Shown one piece after another: positions 1-7,619 of a stretch of DNA of 64,000 nucleotides. Source of the stretch: Kribbella italica (GTDB lineage Bacteria; Actinomycetota; Actinomycetes; Propionibacteriales; Kribbellaceae); contig NZ_JACHMY010000001.1 in NCBI RefSeq assembly GCF_014205135.1, forward strand, positions 6,820,001 through 6,884,000, read 5' to 3'. Made by a program: the position numbers and the translations under genes. Numbering within the stretch: the first letter of the stretch is position 1; every line of letters begins with the position of its first letter. The notes under the pieces were generated by a model. The model was not told the origin of the DNA. It saw only the letters and a list, made by a program, of their open reading frames with translations, and did no database searches.

Positions 1-1
1 C

Positions 2-550
2 GCGGGCACGCGCGCCGACGTACCGGGTGGTCCGACGCTCGAGCTCGAGCCGGCGTCGGTGGCGCGGCTGCCGTACGGCGCGGAGAACTTCGACGTCGTC
101 GTCTCCACCCAAGTCTTCGAGTACGTCGACGACGTCGCGGGCGCGCTCGCGGAGATCCGCCGCGTCCTCCGCCCGGCCGGCCGGGTCCTGCTGCTCGACA
201 CGGACTGGGGTTCGATCGTCTGGCGCTCCAGCGACGACGCGCGGATGGCCCGCGTCCTGACCGCGTTCGAGGAGCACCTGCAGGACCCGCACCTGCCGCG
301 GTCCCTCGGCGAAGCCCTCGACAAAGCCGGCTTCACCCGCACCCACCTGCAGGTCATCCCGCTGCTCAACGTCGGCTACGACCACCGCACGTACAGCGCC
401 GGCCTGATCGACATCGTCGCCGCGTTCGTCCCCGGCCGCGCCGACATCACCGAGGCGGAAGCCGAAGCGTGGGCCGACGAACTGCGCAGCCAAGGGGAGG
501 CCTACTTCTTCAGCCTCAACCGCTACCTCTTCGTCGCCTCGGCGATCTGA
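2..550 (+). CDS. SAM-dependent methyltransferase, 3' part (5' end outside window)
   Basis: The reading frame is open from the window edge, so the N-terminus and probably the glycine-rich SAM-binding motif I are missing. What remains looks like the second half of a Methyltransf_11 (UbiE-like class I) domain: an acidic strand-4 motif (ENFDVVVSTQVFEYVDD), then IRRVLRPAGRVLLLDTDW, the usual post-strand-4 helix and strand 5. The rest is a substrate-binding tail ending in SLNRYLFVASAI. It would transfer methyl from SAM to a small molecule that cannot be named from sequence. An inverted repeat 43 bases after the stop probably ends the transcript. The family is clear; the substrate is unknown. Confidence 0.85.
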   Translation, partial: AGTRADVPGGPTLELEPASVARLPYGAENFDVVVSTQVFEYVDDVAGALAEIRRVLRPAGRVLLLDTDWGSIVWRSSDDARMARVLTAFEEHLQDPHLPRSLGEALDKAGFTRTHLQVIPLLNVGYDHRTYSAGLIDIVAAFVPGRADITEAEAEAWADELRSQGEAYFFSLNRYLFVASAI

Positions 551-592
551 AGCGACCCAAGACTTCGCCGTACGCCGAGAAGGGTGGCCAGG

Positions 593-622
593 GGACGGGC
601 GCACCGTGGGATGCGCCCGTCC
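593..622 (+). terminator. Hairpin after the methyltransferase gene
   Basis: GGACGGGCGCA and TGCGCCCGTCC form an 11-bp perfect stem with an 8-base loop, followed by a weak pyrimidine tract. It lies 43 bases after the stop codon, so a transcription terminator is the simplest reading. The rest of 551–897 holds no gene that I can support. Confidence 0.55.
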
Positions 623-897
623 TCTTCGGTCGCCCTCCCGCCCCTCAGTGGGAGAACTCGCGGCTCGGTGAACTCCACCCATGCCCGAATGGGGCTGACT
701 GAACCGCGGGACATGACTACAGGTACCCCACCGCTGTCCGGTCACACCCGCTCCGGAGCGAAAACTTTGCATTCCTCGAACGCGTGGACCTGTAACGGTC
801 GCGGTCGGCCATGGACGGATGCCACCGGCGCTGCCTAACCTGGACCGCGGTTCCGTGGCAGGGGAGGTCGCGGACGTGAGGTGGGGGAAGGTGCACG

Positions 898-1011
898 ATG
901 ACGGACCAGCAGCGGTACGACGACGAGCTGACCGAGGCGGACCTGGACGAGCTCGAGGCACTCGGGGCGGCCGAGGACGCGGCCCGGATCCTCGGGGGAT
1001 TAGATGCCTGA
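898..1011 (+). CDS. Small acidic protein, 37 aa, coupled to the M15-like peptidase
   Basis: A short ORF (MTDQQRYDDELTEADLDELE... ending GGLDA) starts at ATG 898 after a strong Shine-Dalgarno stretch (GGGGGAAGG, 6-base spacing) and overlaps the next gene by 8 bases. It is very acidic (about a third Asp/Glu), predicted helical, with no signal peptide or Cys. I do not recognise a family. The good ribosome site and the overlap argue that it is translated and coupled to the peptidase; an inhibitor, chaperone or leader role would be speculation. It could also be a chance ORF. Confidence 0.45.
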   Translation: MTDQQRYDDELTEADLDELEALGAAEDAARILGGLDA

Positions 1012-1774
1012 GGCAAGGATGTCCTGGCGGGGCGCGACCCTGTGCACGCGCACCGTCGCGATGCTGCAGGCGGCCGAGAAGCTGGCCAAGGTCCCGTTCA
1101 CGATCATCCAGGGCTCGTACAACAAAGGCGGCGTCGAGGCCTCGGCCGGGACGCACGACGGCGGGGGCGCGGTCGACCTCGCGGCGGACAAGCTGACCGC
1201 CGCGCAGCGCAGGGCCGTCGTCCTGGCGATGCGGCAGGTCGGGTTCGCCGCCTGGCTGCGGACGCCGGCGCAGGGCAACTGGCCGTACCACGTGCACGCG
1301 ATCGCGGCCGGCGACAAGGACCTGTCCCGCGGCGCCGCGCACCAGATCGCGGAGTACCGGCGGTGCAAGAACGGCCTGGCCAACCGCGGCGCGGACGACG
1401 GCCCGCCCGGGTACTACGGGATGACCTGGGAAATCTACCTGAAGTACCACCCGGGGACGGCGCCCGCGGCCCAGGCGCCGCCGCAGCCGAACACGACGAT
1501 CTCGCTCGGCGCGATGGAGTACGCCCGGACGCACGACTCGATGAGCGGCGTCTGGGGCGCCGACCGGGCCCAGGTACTGGCCTGGGCGGCGCACCCGAAG
1601 GTCGCGGCGATCGGCAAGCACGAGACCAGGCCGCCGGCCGGAGTGGCGTGGCGGGTGCACTTCCAGCAGATGACGCGCAAGATCCAGCAGAAGTTCAAGC
1701 TGCCGGTCACCGGGCGGTTCGACGCGACGACGGCCGCGGTGATGAAGCGCTACGGGTACAAGATCATTGCCTGA
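1004..1774 (+). CDS. M15-like peptidase with C-terminal peptidoglycan-binding-like segment
   Basis: 256 aa. Residues 48–60 contain the pattern H51-D-G-G-G-A-V-D58, which resembles the HxxGxAxD zinc motif of M15 (VanY/D-Ala-D-Ala carboxypeptidase) enzymes, and WPYHVH (His96/His98) can supply the remaining ligands. The C-terminal ~50 residues (KFKLPVTGRFDATTAAVMKRYG) look like a peptidoglycan-binding helical repeat. The likely role is cleavage of cell-wall peptides. No signal peptide is visible at the N-terminus, so export is unclear. Start ATG 1004 follows GGGGGAT and overlaps the small ORF upstream. A phage-lysin origin is possible, but no other phage genes are nearby. Confidence 0.6.
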   Translation: MPEARMSWRGATLCTRTVAMLQAAEKLAKVPFTIIQGSYNKGGVEASAGTHDGGGAVDLAADKLTAAQRRAVVLAMRQVGFAAWLRTPAQGNWPYHVHAIAAGDKDLSRGAAHQIAEYRRCKNGLANRGADDGPPGYYGMTWEIYLKYHPGTAPAAQAPPQPNTTISLGAMEYARTHDSMSGVWGADRAQVLAWAAHPKVAAIGKHETRPPAGVAWRVHFQQMTRKIQQKFKLPVTGRFDATTAAVMKRYGYKIIA

Positions 1775-1783
1775 CGCAACGAC

Positions 1784-1815
1784 AAGGCCCCACCGGTAGC
1801 AGCCGGTGGGGCCTT
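1784..1815 (+). terminator. Rho-independent terminator after the M15-like gene
   Basis: AAGGCCCCACCGG / CCGGTGGGGCCTT forms a perfect 13-bp stem with a 6-base loop, 10 bases after the stop codon. The A-rich and T-rich edges suggest it can act in both directions. Confidence 0.85.
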
Positions 1816-1919
1816 GGTTGGTCCACTACCACCCGGGCACTCCCGGTGCAGCTGTGGGGTTGGAGAGCGGAACCGGCGCCGATGCAGGGGTCAAGACGCC
1901 GGCTCCGCTTGTCTTCGGG

Positions 1920-2231
1920 TTACCTCGGGCTCGCCGCCCAGGTCTGGGCCTGGTGGAACTCGAGGTGCTGCGCGGCGCCGGGCGATCCGACCGCGCCGAC
2001 GTGCTGCAGGGTGGGAACGACCACGGCCCGTACGTCGGTCCGCTTCGCCTCGTCCAGCAGCGCGCTGAACGCGGCGGACTGGGCGGCGTCCCGCTCGGTG
2101 TAGACCGTGCCGAGGGTGAAACCCTCCGTGGTGGCGTAGGCGACCAGGGCATCGGTCGCGGCGGCCAGCTCCTCCGCGCAGCTGAGCGCGTCGGCGCGGA
2201 CGTAACCGAGCAACGTCGGGCGGGGACTCAT
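1920..2231 (-). CDS. Stand-alone resolvase N-terminal-like protein, 103 aa
   Basis: Starts at ATG 2231, overlapping the upstream gene's stop as ATGA. The sequence (MSPRPTLLGYVRADAL... TLGTVYTERDAAQSAAF... VRAVVVPTLQHVG) follows the fold of the N-terminal catalytic domain of serine recombinases: the LGYVRxD strand, a central TERD-like segment and a VVPxLxH strand. The catalytic serine position (usually YxRxS) is not clearly present and there is no DNA-binding C-terminus. It is therefore probably not an active recombinase. Such short copies occur in actinomycetes as uncharacterised proteins, perhaps regulatory. The partner is the 62-aa gene upstream. Confidence 0.6.
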   Translation of the reverse strand: MSPRPTLLGYVRADALSCAEELAAATDALVAYATTEGFTLGTVYTERDAAQSAAFSALLDEAKRTDVRAVVVPTLQHVGAVGSPGAAQHLEFHQAQTWAASPR

Positions 2232-2416
2232 CGGACCGGGCCGCTGCTGACGAGAGCGGGCTCGTTGGTGACCCGCAGCGAGGCGAACCGCCGCCGCATG
2301 GCCTCCTCGTACTGCGCTGCCTGGTCGACGGTCGCGGTGTGGTCCGCGATGGTGTGAGCGCCGAACCAGACCCGCACGCGGCGCTGCTCTGCGGGGATCT
2401 CCAGCGACTCGGTCAT
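2228..2416 (-). CDS. Conserved small protein, 62 aa, unknown function
   Basis: MTESLEIPAEQRRVRVWFGA... ends with LVSSGPVR. It starts at ATG 2416 after a good ribosome site (GAAGGAAAG) and overlaps the next gene by 4 bases (ATGA), so the two are translationally coupled. It has a beta-rich first half (RVRVWFGAHTIADHTA) and a helical EEAMRRRFAS segment. No known domain is recognised. The pairing with a resolvase-like protein suggests a two-protein unit of unknown role. Confidence 0.6.
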   Translation of the reverse strand: MTESLEIPAEQRRVRVWFGAHTIADHTATVDQAAQYEEAMRRRFASLRVTNEPALVSSGPVR

Positions 2417-2808
2417 GGGGGCTTTCCTTCAGGTGTGTGAGGCGGCGAGTGGGACGCTCGGGCACCTCGAGGGGACGGGGACCGTGTGCTCGCTGCCGGT
2501 CGCCGACAGTGAGGAAGCCGGTGACCCACCTCACGTGCTCACGGGTGGTAAGGAAAGAACACCTCAAAAAGAGGTATCCCGGGAATAGACCGGGAAGGAC
2601 CTTTACAGAGGCCTTACGGCGCACCCGGTGAACGGATCGCGGCGCGAAGGAAAACCCCTGGTCAGGCCCGCTGGGACCGGTTCCGGCGGCCGTTCCGGTA
2701 CAGCCCTGTCAAGATTGTTCACAGGGATTTACCGATAACGATTCGGCCGCCGGCCGGTGCTCATTCGACGACCGTTGAATTGTCGGATGTCCAGGTAACC
2801 CTGAGCTA
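2417..2808. other. Intergenic region without a supported gene
   Basis: This holds the promoter side of the 62-aa gene (minus strand) and the downstream side of the MFS gene. A locally AT-richer patch at about 2555–2610 (reading TCTATTCCCGGGATACC on the minus strand) may contain the promoter. No RNA gene, repeat array or convincing ORF was seen. Confidence 0.4.
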
Positions 2809-4188
2809 TCAGGCGGCCACCGTACGGCGTACCAGGCCTGGTGCGCCGGCCGCCAGACCGAGCACCGCGGCAGCCAGCGGCACGACCAGCGCCGTACGGA
2901 AGTCGGCGACCGTCAACTCGTCGGCGGCGGCCAGTACGGCGGCGACGATCGCCAGGCCGAGCGCCGCGCCGAACTGGAAGGACGTGGTGAGCACGCCGCT
3001 CGCCAGGCCCTGCTCCTCCTCGGCGACACCGTCGGTCGCGGCGATCGTCAGCGGACCGTACGCGAGCGAGAACGCCAGGCCCAGCAGGAGGAACGTCGGC
3101 AGCATCGCGAGATAGGTCCAGTCCGCACCGAGCGGCAGGAACAGCGCGTACGCCGCGACGGCGAACCCGAATCCACCGAGCACCACCTTGGTGTTGCCGA
3201 AGCGGTTGACCAGCCACGGCGTCAGCGTCGGCGCGAGGACCGAGTCGATGCCGATCACCATCAGGGCCAGGCCGGTCTCGAGCTCGGACCAGTGCCGCAG
3301 TTCCTGCAGGTACAGCACGGCGATGAACTGGAACCCGACGAACGACCCGACCAGCGCGATCGCGCCGAGGTTGGCCCGGACGAGGCCGGCGTTGCGCAGG
3401 ATGCCGAGGCGGACCAACGGCGCCGGCGTACGGCGCTGGATGGCGACGAAGAGGGTGAGCAGGAGGAGTCCCGCGGCGAGCGTGAGCACGGTCTGGAGGG
3501 CGGGGACGTCGGGCGCGCGGACGACCGTGGCGACCAGCAGCATCATCGCGCCGGTCAGGGTGAACGCGCCGCCGAAGTCGAAAACCTTCTTCTCGGTGCT
3601 GACCGGTTCCTTCGGCAGCAGGATCAGCGCGGCCGGGAGCAGCACCGCGGACAGCAGGACCGGGGCGAAGAAGACCCAGCGCCAGTCGATCGCGGTGAGC
3701 AGACCGCCGACGACCATGCCGAGCGAGAAGCCGGCCGCCGCGATTCCGGCGTACACGAGCAGGGCCTTGTTGCGCTGCTTGCCCTCGGGGTAGCTGGTGG
3801 TGATGATCGACAGGCCGGCCGGGGTCATGAAGCCGGCCGCGATGCCGGTGACGAAGCGGGCCAGGATCAGCACCCAGCCGTCGTTCGCCAGCCCGCCGAG
3901 GCCGGAGAAGACGAGGAAGACGCCGAGCCAGCCGACGAACATCCGGCGCCGGCCGAGCAGGTCGGCCGCGCGGCCGCCGAGCAGCACGAAACCGCCGTAC
4001 CCGAGCACGTACGCGCTGACCACCCACTGCAGCTCGCCGGTCGACAGACCGAGCTCGGCGCGGATGGACGGCAGGGCGACGCCCATCATCGAGATGTCGA
4101 TGCCCTCCAGGAAGATCGCGCCGCAGAGCACCAGCAGCACCGCCCAGGCCCGGGCGCCGAGTCGGTGGGGTGCTTCTGTGGTTGACAT
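2809..4188 (-). CDS. MFS drug/metabolite exporter, DHA2-like
   Basis: About 459 aa from ATG 4188, chosen because GAGGA lies 8 bases upstream; an in-frame ATG at 4203 is the alternative. Repeated hydrophobic segments give roughly 14 membrane helices. The family signatures are visible: ISMMGVALPSIRAELGL in helix 1, a GGRAADLLGRRRMF loop motif A after helix 2, and GFMTPAGLSIITTSYP in helix 4. It should expel a hydrophobic compound using the proton gradient. It is transcribed divergently from an HxlR-type regulator with an inverted repeat between them, which suggests ligand-controlled expression. The substrate is unknown. Confidence 0.85.
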   Translation of the reverse strand: MSTTEAPHRLGARAWAVLLVLCGAIFLEGIDISMMGVALPSIRAELGLSTGELQWVVSAYVLGYGGFVLLGGRAADLLGRRRMFVGWLGVFLVFSGLGGLANDGWVLILARFVTGIAAGFMTPAGLSIITTSYPEGKQRNKALLVYAGIAAAGFSLGMVVGGLLTAIDWRWVFFAPVLLSAVLLPAALILLPKEPVSTEKKVFDFGGAFTLTGAMMLLVATVVRAPDVPALQTVLTLAAGLLLLTLFVAIQRRTPAPLVRLGILRNAGLVRANLGAIALVGSFVGFQFIAVLYLQELRHWSELETGLALMVIGIDSVLAPTLTPWLVNRFGNTKVVLGGFGFAVAAYALFLPLGADWTYLAMLPTFLLLGLAFSLAYGPLTIAATDGVAEEEQGLASGVLTTSFQFGAALGLAIVAAVLAAADELTVADFRTALVVPLAAAVLGLAAGAPGLVRRTVAA

Positions 4189-4213
4189 AGTTGAGTTCCT
4201 CATCGTTAGGTCG

Positions 4214-4228
4214 GTTATCTCTTGTAAC
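4214..4228. promoter_or_regulatory. Candidate HxlR operator between the MFS and HxlR genes
   Basis: GTTATCTCTTGTAAC is an interrupted inverted repeat (GTTA...TAAC) in the 64-base gap between two divergent genes, about 26–40 bases upstream of each start. HxlR-family proteins bind such short dyads as dimers. Assignment is by position only. Confidence 0.45.
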
Positions 4229-4252
4229 TGACTCCATCGTGAGGAACCATCG

Positions 4253-4687
4253 GTGAGTATGGAAGAAGGCACTTCAAAGGAACCGGGTTACTCCTGCTGC
4301 ACCGAGGACGCGTTCCAGTGGGACACGCGGGAGGACTGCGAGGTCCGGCAGATCCTCGACCGGATCGGCGACAAGTGGTCCCTGCTGGTGATCGCACTGC
4401 TCGACAACCGCAGCCTGCGCTTCTCCGAGCTGAAGAAGACCATCGACGGGGTCAGCCAGCGGATGCTGACCGTGACCCTGCGGCAGTTGGAGCGCGACGG
4501 GCTCGTACGGCGTACCGTCCACCCGGTCGTGCCGCCCCGCGTGGACTACGAACTCACCCCACTGGGCGTGACACTGCACGCGACGATCCAGTCCCTGGTG
4601 AACTGGACCGAAACCCACCAGAACCAGATCGCCCTGGCCCGCGCCGCCTACGACATCCGCACCGCCGCAGAGAAGGCCGGGGTGTAG
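4253..4687 (+). CDS. HxlR-family transcriptional regulator
   Basis: 144 aa, GTG start at 4253 (ATG 4259 possible). It has the HxlR winged-helix layout: an N-terminal cysteine segment (Cys15, Cys16, Cys29 in DCEVRQILDRIGDKWS), the recognition helix region LRFSELKKTIDGVSQRML, and the wing VRRTVHPVVPPRVDYELT. Cysteines at the N-terminus of HxlR/HypR/QorR-type proteins sense quinones, aldehydes or disulfide stress, so redox sensing is a reasonable inference. It faces the MFS exporter gene divergently and most likely controls it. Confidence 0.88.
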   Translation: MSMEEGTSKEPGYSCCTEDAFQWDTREDCEVRQILDRIGDKWSLLVIALLDNRSLRFSELKKTIDGVSQRMLTVTLRQLERDGLVRRTVHPVVPPRVDYELTPLGVTLHATIQSLVNWTETHQNQIALARAAYDIRTAAEKAGV

Positions 4688-5028
4688 TCCGCCACCCTTC
4701 CGCGCCGCGCCCCCGTCCTCCGCCCTCCTGCTTCCCGGCCTCCCGGTCCTCGGCCTCCTGCCCTCCGGCCCTGGGCGTCCTGCCCCCAGGGGCTCCGTGC
4801 CACGCGTCCCCGCGCACCGCGCACCCGCGCATCGCACCCCCGCGCCCCCGCGCATCACCAACCCGCGCCCTGCGCCCCGCGCACCGCGCACCCGCGCCGC
4901 CGCGCACCGCGCGCACCCGCGCCGCCGCGCCCCGCGCACCCGCGCCCCCTCCCCGCGCCCGCAGCCCCGGCCCCAGGCGCGCGGGGCTCCCGTGCTTTCC
5001 CTGTCTTTCCCGGAGATAGGGTCGAGGG
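4688..5028. repeat. C-rich low-complexity stretch
   Basis: The region is built from imperfect, irregular units such as CGCGCACC, CGCACCCGCG and CCTCCCGG on the plus strand, strongly skewed to C over G. Long frames in it code only for Pro/Arg/Ala low-complexity and are not credible genes. A comparable stretch lies at 38.5–39.25 kb. Confidence 0.7.
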
Positions 5029-5802
5029 ATGGGGATTGCCGCGCGGATTGCCGCCGCTCAGTTGTCAGGGCTCACCCGGAGCCGTCGCCAGATCGTTGCC
5101 GGCCCGCTGGTCGGGCTGTTGCACGACGACGACGTGTGGTTCCTCTCGGCCATGCTCGCCTCCGACCCCGGGGCGCCGTTCGACCCCGACGAGGTCTCCT
5201 GGGCGCTCGACACCATCCGCCAGGCCTTCGCCGCCGAGGGCCGTTGGCTGCACGGCGAGCTGATCGAGGAAGCCAATCCCGGCCTCGCCGAGGCCCTCAC
5301 CGAGCACGGCATGATCATCCGCTCGCGCCCGCCGCTCCTCGCCGTCGAGCCGGCCGGGCTGGTCGTCCCCGAGTTCCCCGACGGCATCACCGCATCGCTC
5401 GTCGCGACGCCTGAGGACCACGCCGCCTCCAACGCGGTCGCCGCCGACGCGTACGAGACCGAGGACTTCACCACCACCTTCCAGCCCGACCTCGCCAACG
5501 GTGGCGCCGTCCTGATCCGCGACAACGGCGTACCGGTCGCGACCGCCTCCTGGACCGCGATCGCCGACCGCGTCACCGAGGTCGCCGGCGTCGGCACCCT
5601 GCACTCTCATCGCCGCCGCGGCCTCGGAGCGCTCGCGACGGCGTACGCGACCGAGCAGGCGTTCTCCGCCGGTGCCGATCTCGCGTGGCTCACCCCCGGC
5701 GACGAAGGGGCCGACCGCATCTACCGCCGCCTCGGATACGCGCCCGAGGCAACGGCCGTGCACCTCGGCGACCCCGGCGGTCACCTGGACGACCTGGTCT
5801 AG
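5029..5802 (+). CDS. GNAT-family N-acetyltransferase
   Basis: 257 aa. The C-terminal half carries the GNAT fold: strand GAVLIRDNGVPVATAS, then VGTLHSHRRRGLGALATAYA, where HRRRGLGA matches the acetyl-CoA-binding motif A (Q/RxxGxG/A), and AWLTPGDEGADRIYRRLGYAP as motif B. The N-terminal half (residues 1–120) is a less conserved extension typical of two-domain GNAT proteins. The acceptor is unknown. Its end overlaps the convergent MFS gene by 4 bases. Confidence 0.8.
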   Translation: MGIAARIAAAQLSGLTRSRRQIVAGPLVGLLHDDDVWFLSAMLASDPGAPFDPDEVSWALDTIRQAFAAEGRWLHGELIEEANPGLAEALTEHGMIIRSRPPLLAVEPAGLVVPEFPDGITASLVATPEDHAASNAVAADAYETEDFTTTFQPDLANGGAVLIRDNGVPVATASWTAIADRVTEVAGVGTLHSHRRRGLGALATAYATEQAFSAGADLAWLTPGDEGADRIYRRLGYAPEATAVHLGDPGGHLDDLV

Positions 5803-7022
5803 GAGGGCTTCCGCGTCAGCTCCGCCGGATGACCCGGTACGGCGTACAGCGTGAGCGGCGCGGCCAGCACGGCCGATGCGGCCAGCAGGTTGAGTGTCAC
5901 CGGAAGGTCTGCCACCACGGTGATCGCCGGTGCGGCAAGCGCGCCGACGACCGCCGCCAGCGCGTCGACCGCGAAGAACAACGCACCGACCTGCGCGAGC
6001 ATGCCGGGCGTGGTGATGCGCTGCACGGTCGTCTCGGTCGTGATCAGGAGGACGCTGCCGGGCAGGCCGATCAGTACGGCGGCCGCGATCGCCCACGGGA
6101 CGTTCGGCGCGTTCACCAGCGCGAAGAACGCCGCGCCGGTCGCGAGCTGGGTCGCCGCGATCAGATCGCGGATCCCCAACCAGGACAGGGCTCTCACGCT
6201 GATCGCGGCGCCGAGCAGGTAGCCGGCGCCGAGGCCGGAGAACACGTAGCCGACGGTGTATCCCGGTGCGTCGAGCCGTTCGACCATCAACGGCACCAGC
6301 AGCGCGGTCAGCCCGGCGTTGGCGATCAGGAAGACGCCGTTGCCGGCCAGCAGGCCGCGCAGGGGCTTCGACCGTACGGCGTACTGGAGTCCCGCGAGGG
6401 GTCGGAGTGGTTGGTGCGGTGCTCTCGCCGGCCGGGTCCTGATCGCGGCAATCGTTGCTGCTGACAACAAGTAGCTCGCGATGTCGACCGCGAGCACGAA
6501 GGTGATTCCTGGTCCGGCCAGCAGTAGCGCGCCAAGGGGTGGTGCTCCCAGCCGGGTCACGCTTCCTGCGAAAGCCCTTGCTGCATTGGCGGCTGCGAGT
6601 TCTGGTCCGGTGCCGACGACGCTCGGCAGCAGTGCCCGTGAAGCCGGCCTGAAGACGGTGGTCGCGATGTTCTCGACCAGCACCGCCAGGTAGATCATCC
6701 ACAACCGCTCCGGCCGATCGGCGAACAGGATCACCGCCACTGCCGCCGCGCTGACCAGATCGGCCACCCACATGGCCCGGGCCAGATCCCAGCGGTCCAG
6801 CAGCACGCCGGCCCAGGGCCCGAGGAGCAATGCAGGCAAGGCTTCCAACGCTAAGGTCAAACCTGTCGCTGCCGCCGACCCCGTCAGCTGGAACACATGA
6901 AACGGGATCGCCACCACCAGCAGCCAGGACCCGACGCCTGAGACGGCCCCGCTGGTCCATACCAACCGGAAGTCCCGGTTCCCCCAGATGCTCACCCGCT
7001 CGACGGTATCCTCACAAAACAC
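5799..7022 (-). CDS. MFS transporter, 12-helix type
   Basis: Up to 407 aa. GTG 7022 is the longest start; GTG 6995 (VSIWGNRDFRLVW) fits the family start better, and neither has a well-spaced Shine-Dalgarno site. About 12 hydrophobic segments follow, with FRLVWTSGAVSGVGSWL in helix 1, a degenerate motif A (AGVLLDRWDLARAM) and a second-half LGIRDLIAAT loop. It resembles the macrolide-efflux/enterobactin-exporter branch (MFS_3). The substrate is unknown. It is divergent from an XRE regulator across a 39-base gap. Confidence 0.82.
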   Translation of the reverse strand: MFCEDTVERVSIWGNRDFRLVWTSGAVSGVGSWLLVVAIPFHVFQLTGSAAATGLTLALEALPALLLGPWAGVLLDRWDLARAMWVADLVSAAAVAVILFADRPERLWMIYLAVLVENIATTVFRPASRALLPSVVGTGPELAAANAARAFAGSVTRLGAPPLGALLLAGPGITFVLAVDIASYLLSAATIAAIRTRPARAPHQPLRPLAGLQYAVRSKPLRGLLAGNGVFLIANAGLTALLVPLMVERLDAPGYTVGYVFSGLGAGYLLGAAISVRALSWLGIRDLIAATQLATGAAFFALVNAPNVPWAIAAAVLIGLPGSVLLITTETTVQRITTPGMLAQVGALFFAVDALAAVVGALAAPAITVVADLPVTLNLLAASAVLAAPLTLYAVPGHPAELTRKPS

Positions 7023-7049
7023 TCCTAGGCAATACTGTTCTGAAGAGAT

Positions 7050-7061
7050 AGTCTGCAGACT
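7050..7061. promoter_or_regulatory. Perfect 12-bp palindrome abutting the XRE gene start
   Basis: AGTCTGCAGACT is a perfect palindrome ending at the base before the GTG start codon of the XRE regulator and close to the divergent MFS start. A repressor bound here would block both genes, so autoregulation is likely. There is no Shine-Dalgarno sequence between it and the GTG, suggesting a leaderless or near-leaderless mRNA. Confidence 0.5.
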
Positions 7062-7454
7062 GTGGACCTAGGCGCAGAACTCAGAGACCGCCGCAAGACC
7101 GCCGGCCGAACCATCGCCTCGGTCGCCGTCGACGCCGGCCTGTCCGTCCCGTACATCGCCAACCTCGAGAACGGCCGAGGCAACCCGACGGTCGCCACCC
7201 TCACCCGCCTGGCCGAAGCCCTGGGCACCACCTTGAGAGTCGACCTGGACGATCAGCCAAGCGTCGACCCCGACAACCTCAGCCCCCGCGCCGTACAGGT
7301 CATCGACCAGCTGGCGGCCACTCAAAGGCGAACAAAACAAGCGGTTCGCCGCGACCTGCACACCACGCTCGAAGGTCTGAAAGACCTGCTGGGAAGAGAA
7401 CCAACCACCCGCGACATCGACCGCCTCCTCGACCTAACCCTCCTGGGAAGCTAG
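7062..7454 (+). CDS. XRE-family HTH regulator
   Basis: 130 aa, GTG start. Residues 5–60 form a clear Cro/C1-type HTH (LRDRRKTAGRTIASVAVDAG, SVPYIANLENGRGNPTVATL, TRLAEALGTTLRVDL). The remaining helical tail (DLHTTLEGLKDLLGREPTTR) is uncharacterised. The start abuts a 12-bp palindrome. It is divergent from the MFS gene across 39 bases, so control of that exporter and of itself is the likely job. Confidence 0.85.
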   Translation: MDLGAELRDRRKTAGRTIASVAVDAGLSVPYIANLENGRGNPTVATLTRLAEALGTTLRVDLDDQPSVDPDNLSPRAVQVIDQLAATQRRTKQAVRRDLHTTLEGLKDLLGREPTTRDIDRLLDLTLLGS

Positions 7455-7619
7455 AAGCCCCGCCCTGAGAGGGCCGGAGCCTCAATCACCCAGCCGCACA
7501 CCGGGGTACGCCGCAGATGCCCAGGCGAGCAGTGGGTACGTCGTGGGCGCTCAGCTACGCAGGAGCGCGCCGGGCGTGCACGTCGTACGCGCTCGCCGCG
7601 CTCCAGCACTCGCTCGCGA

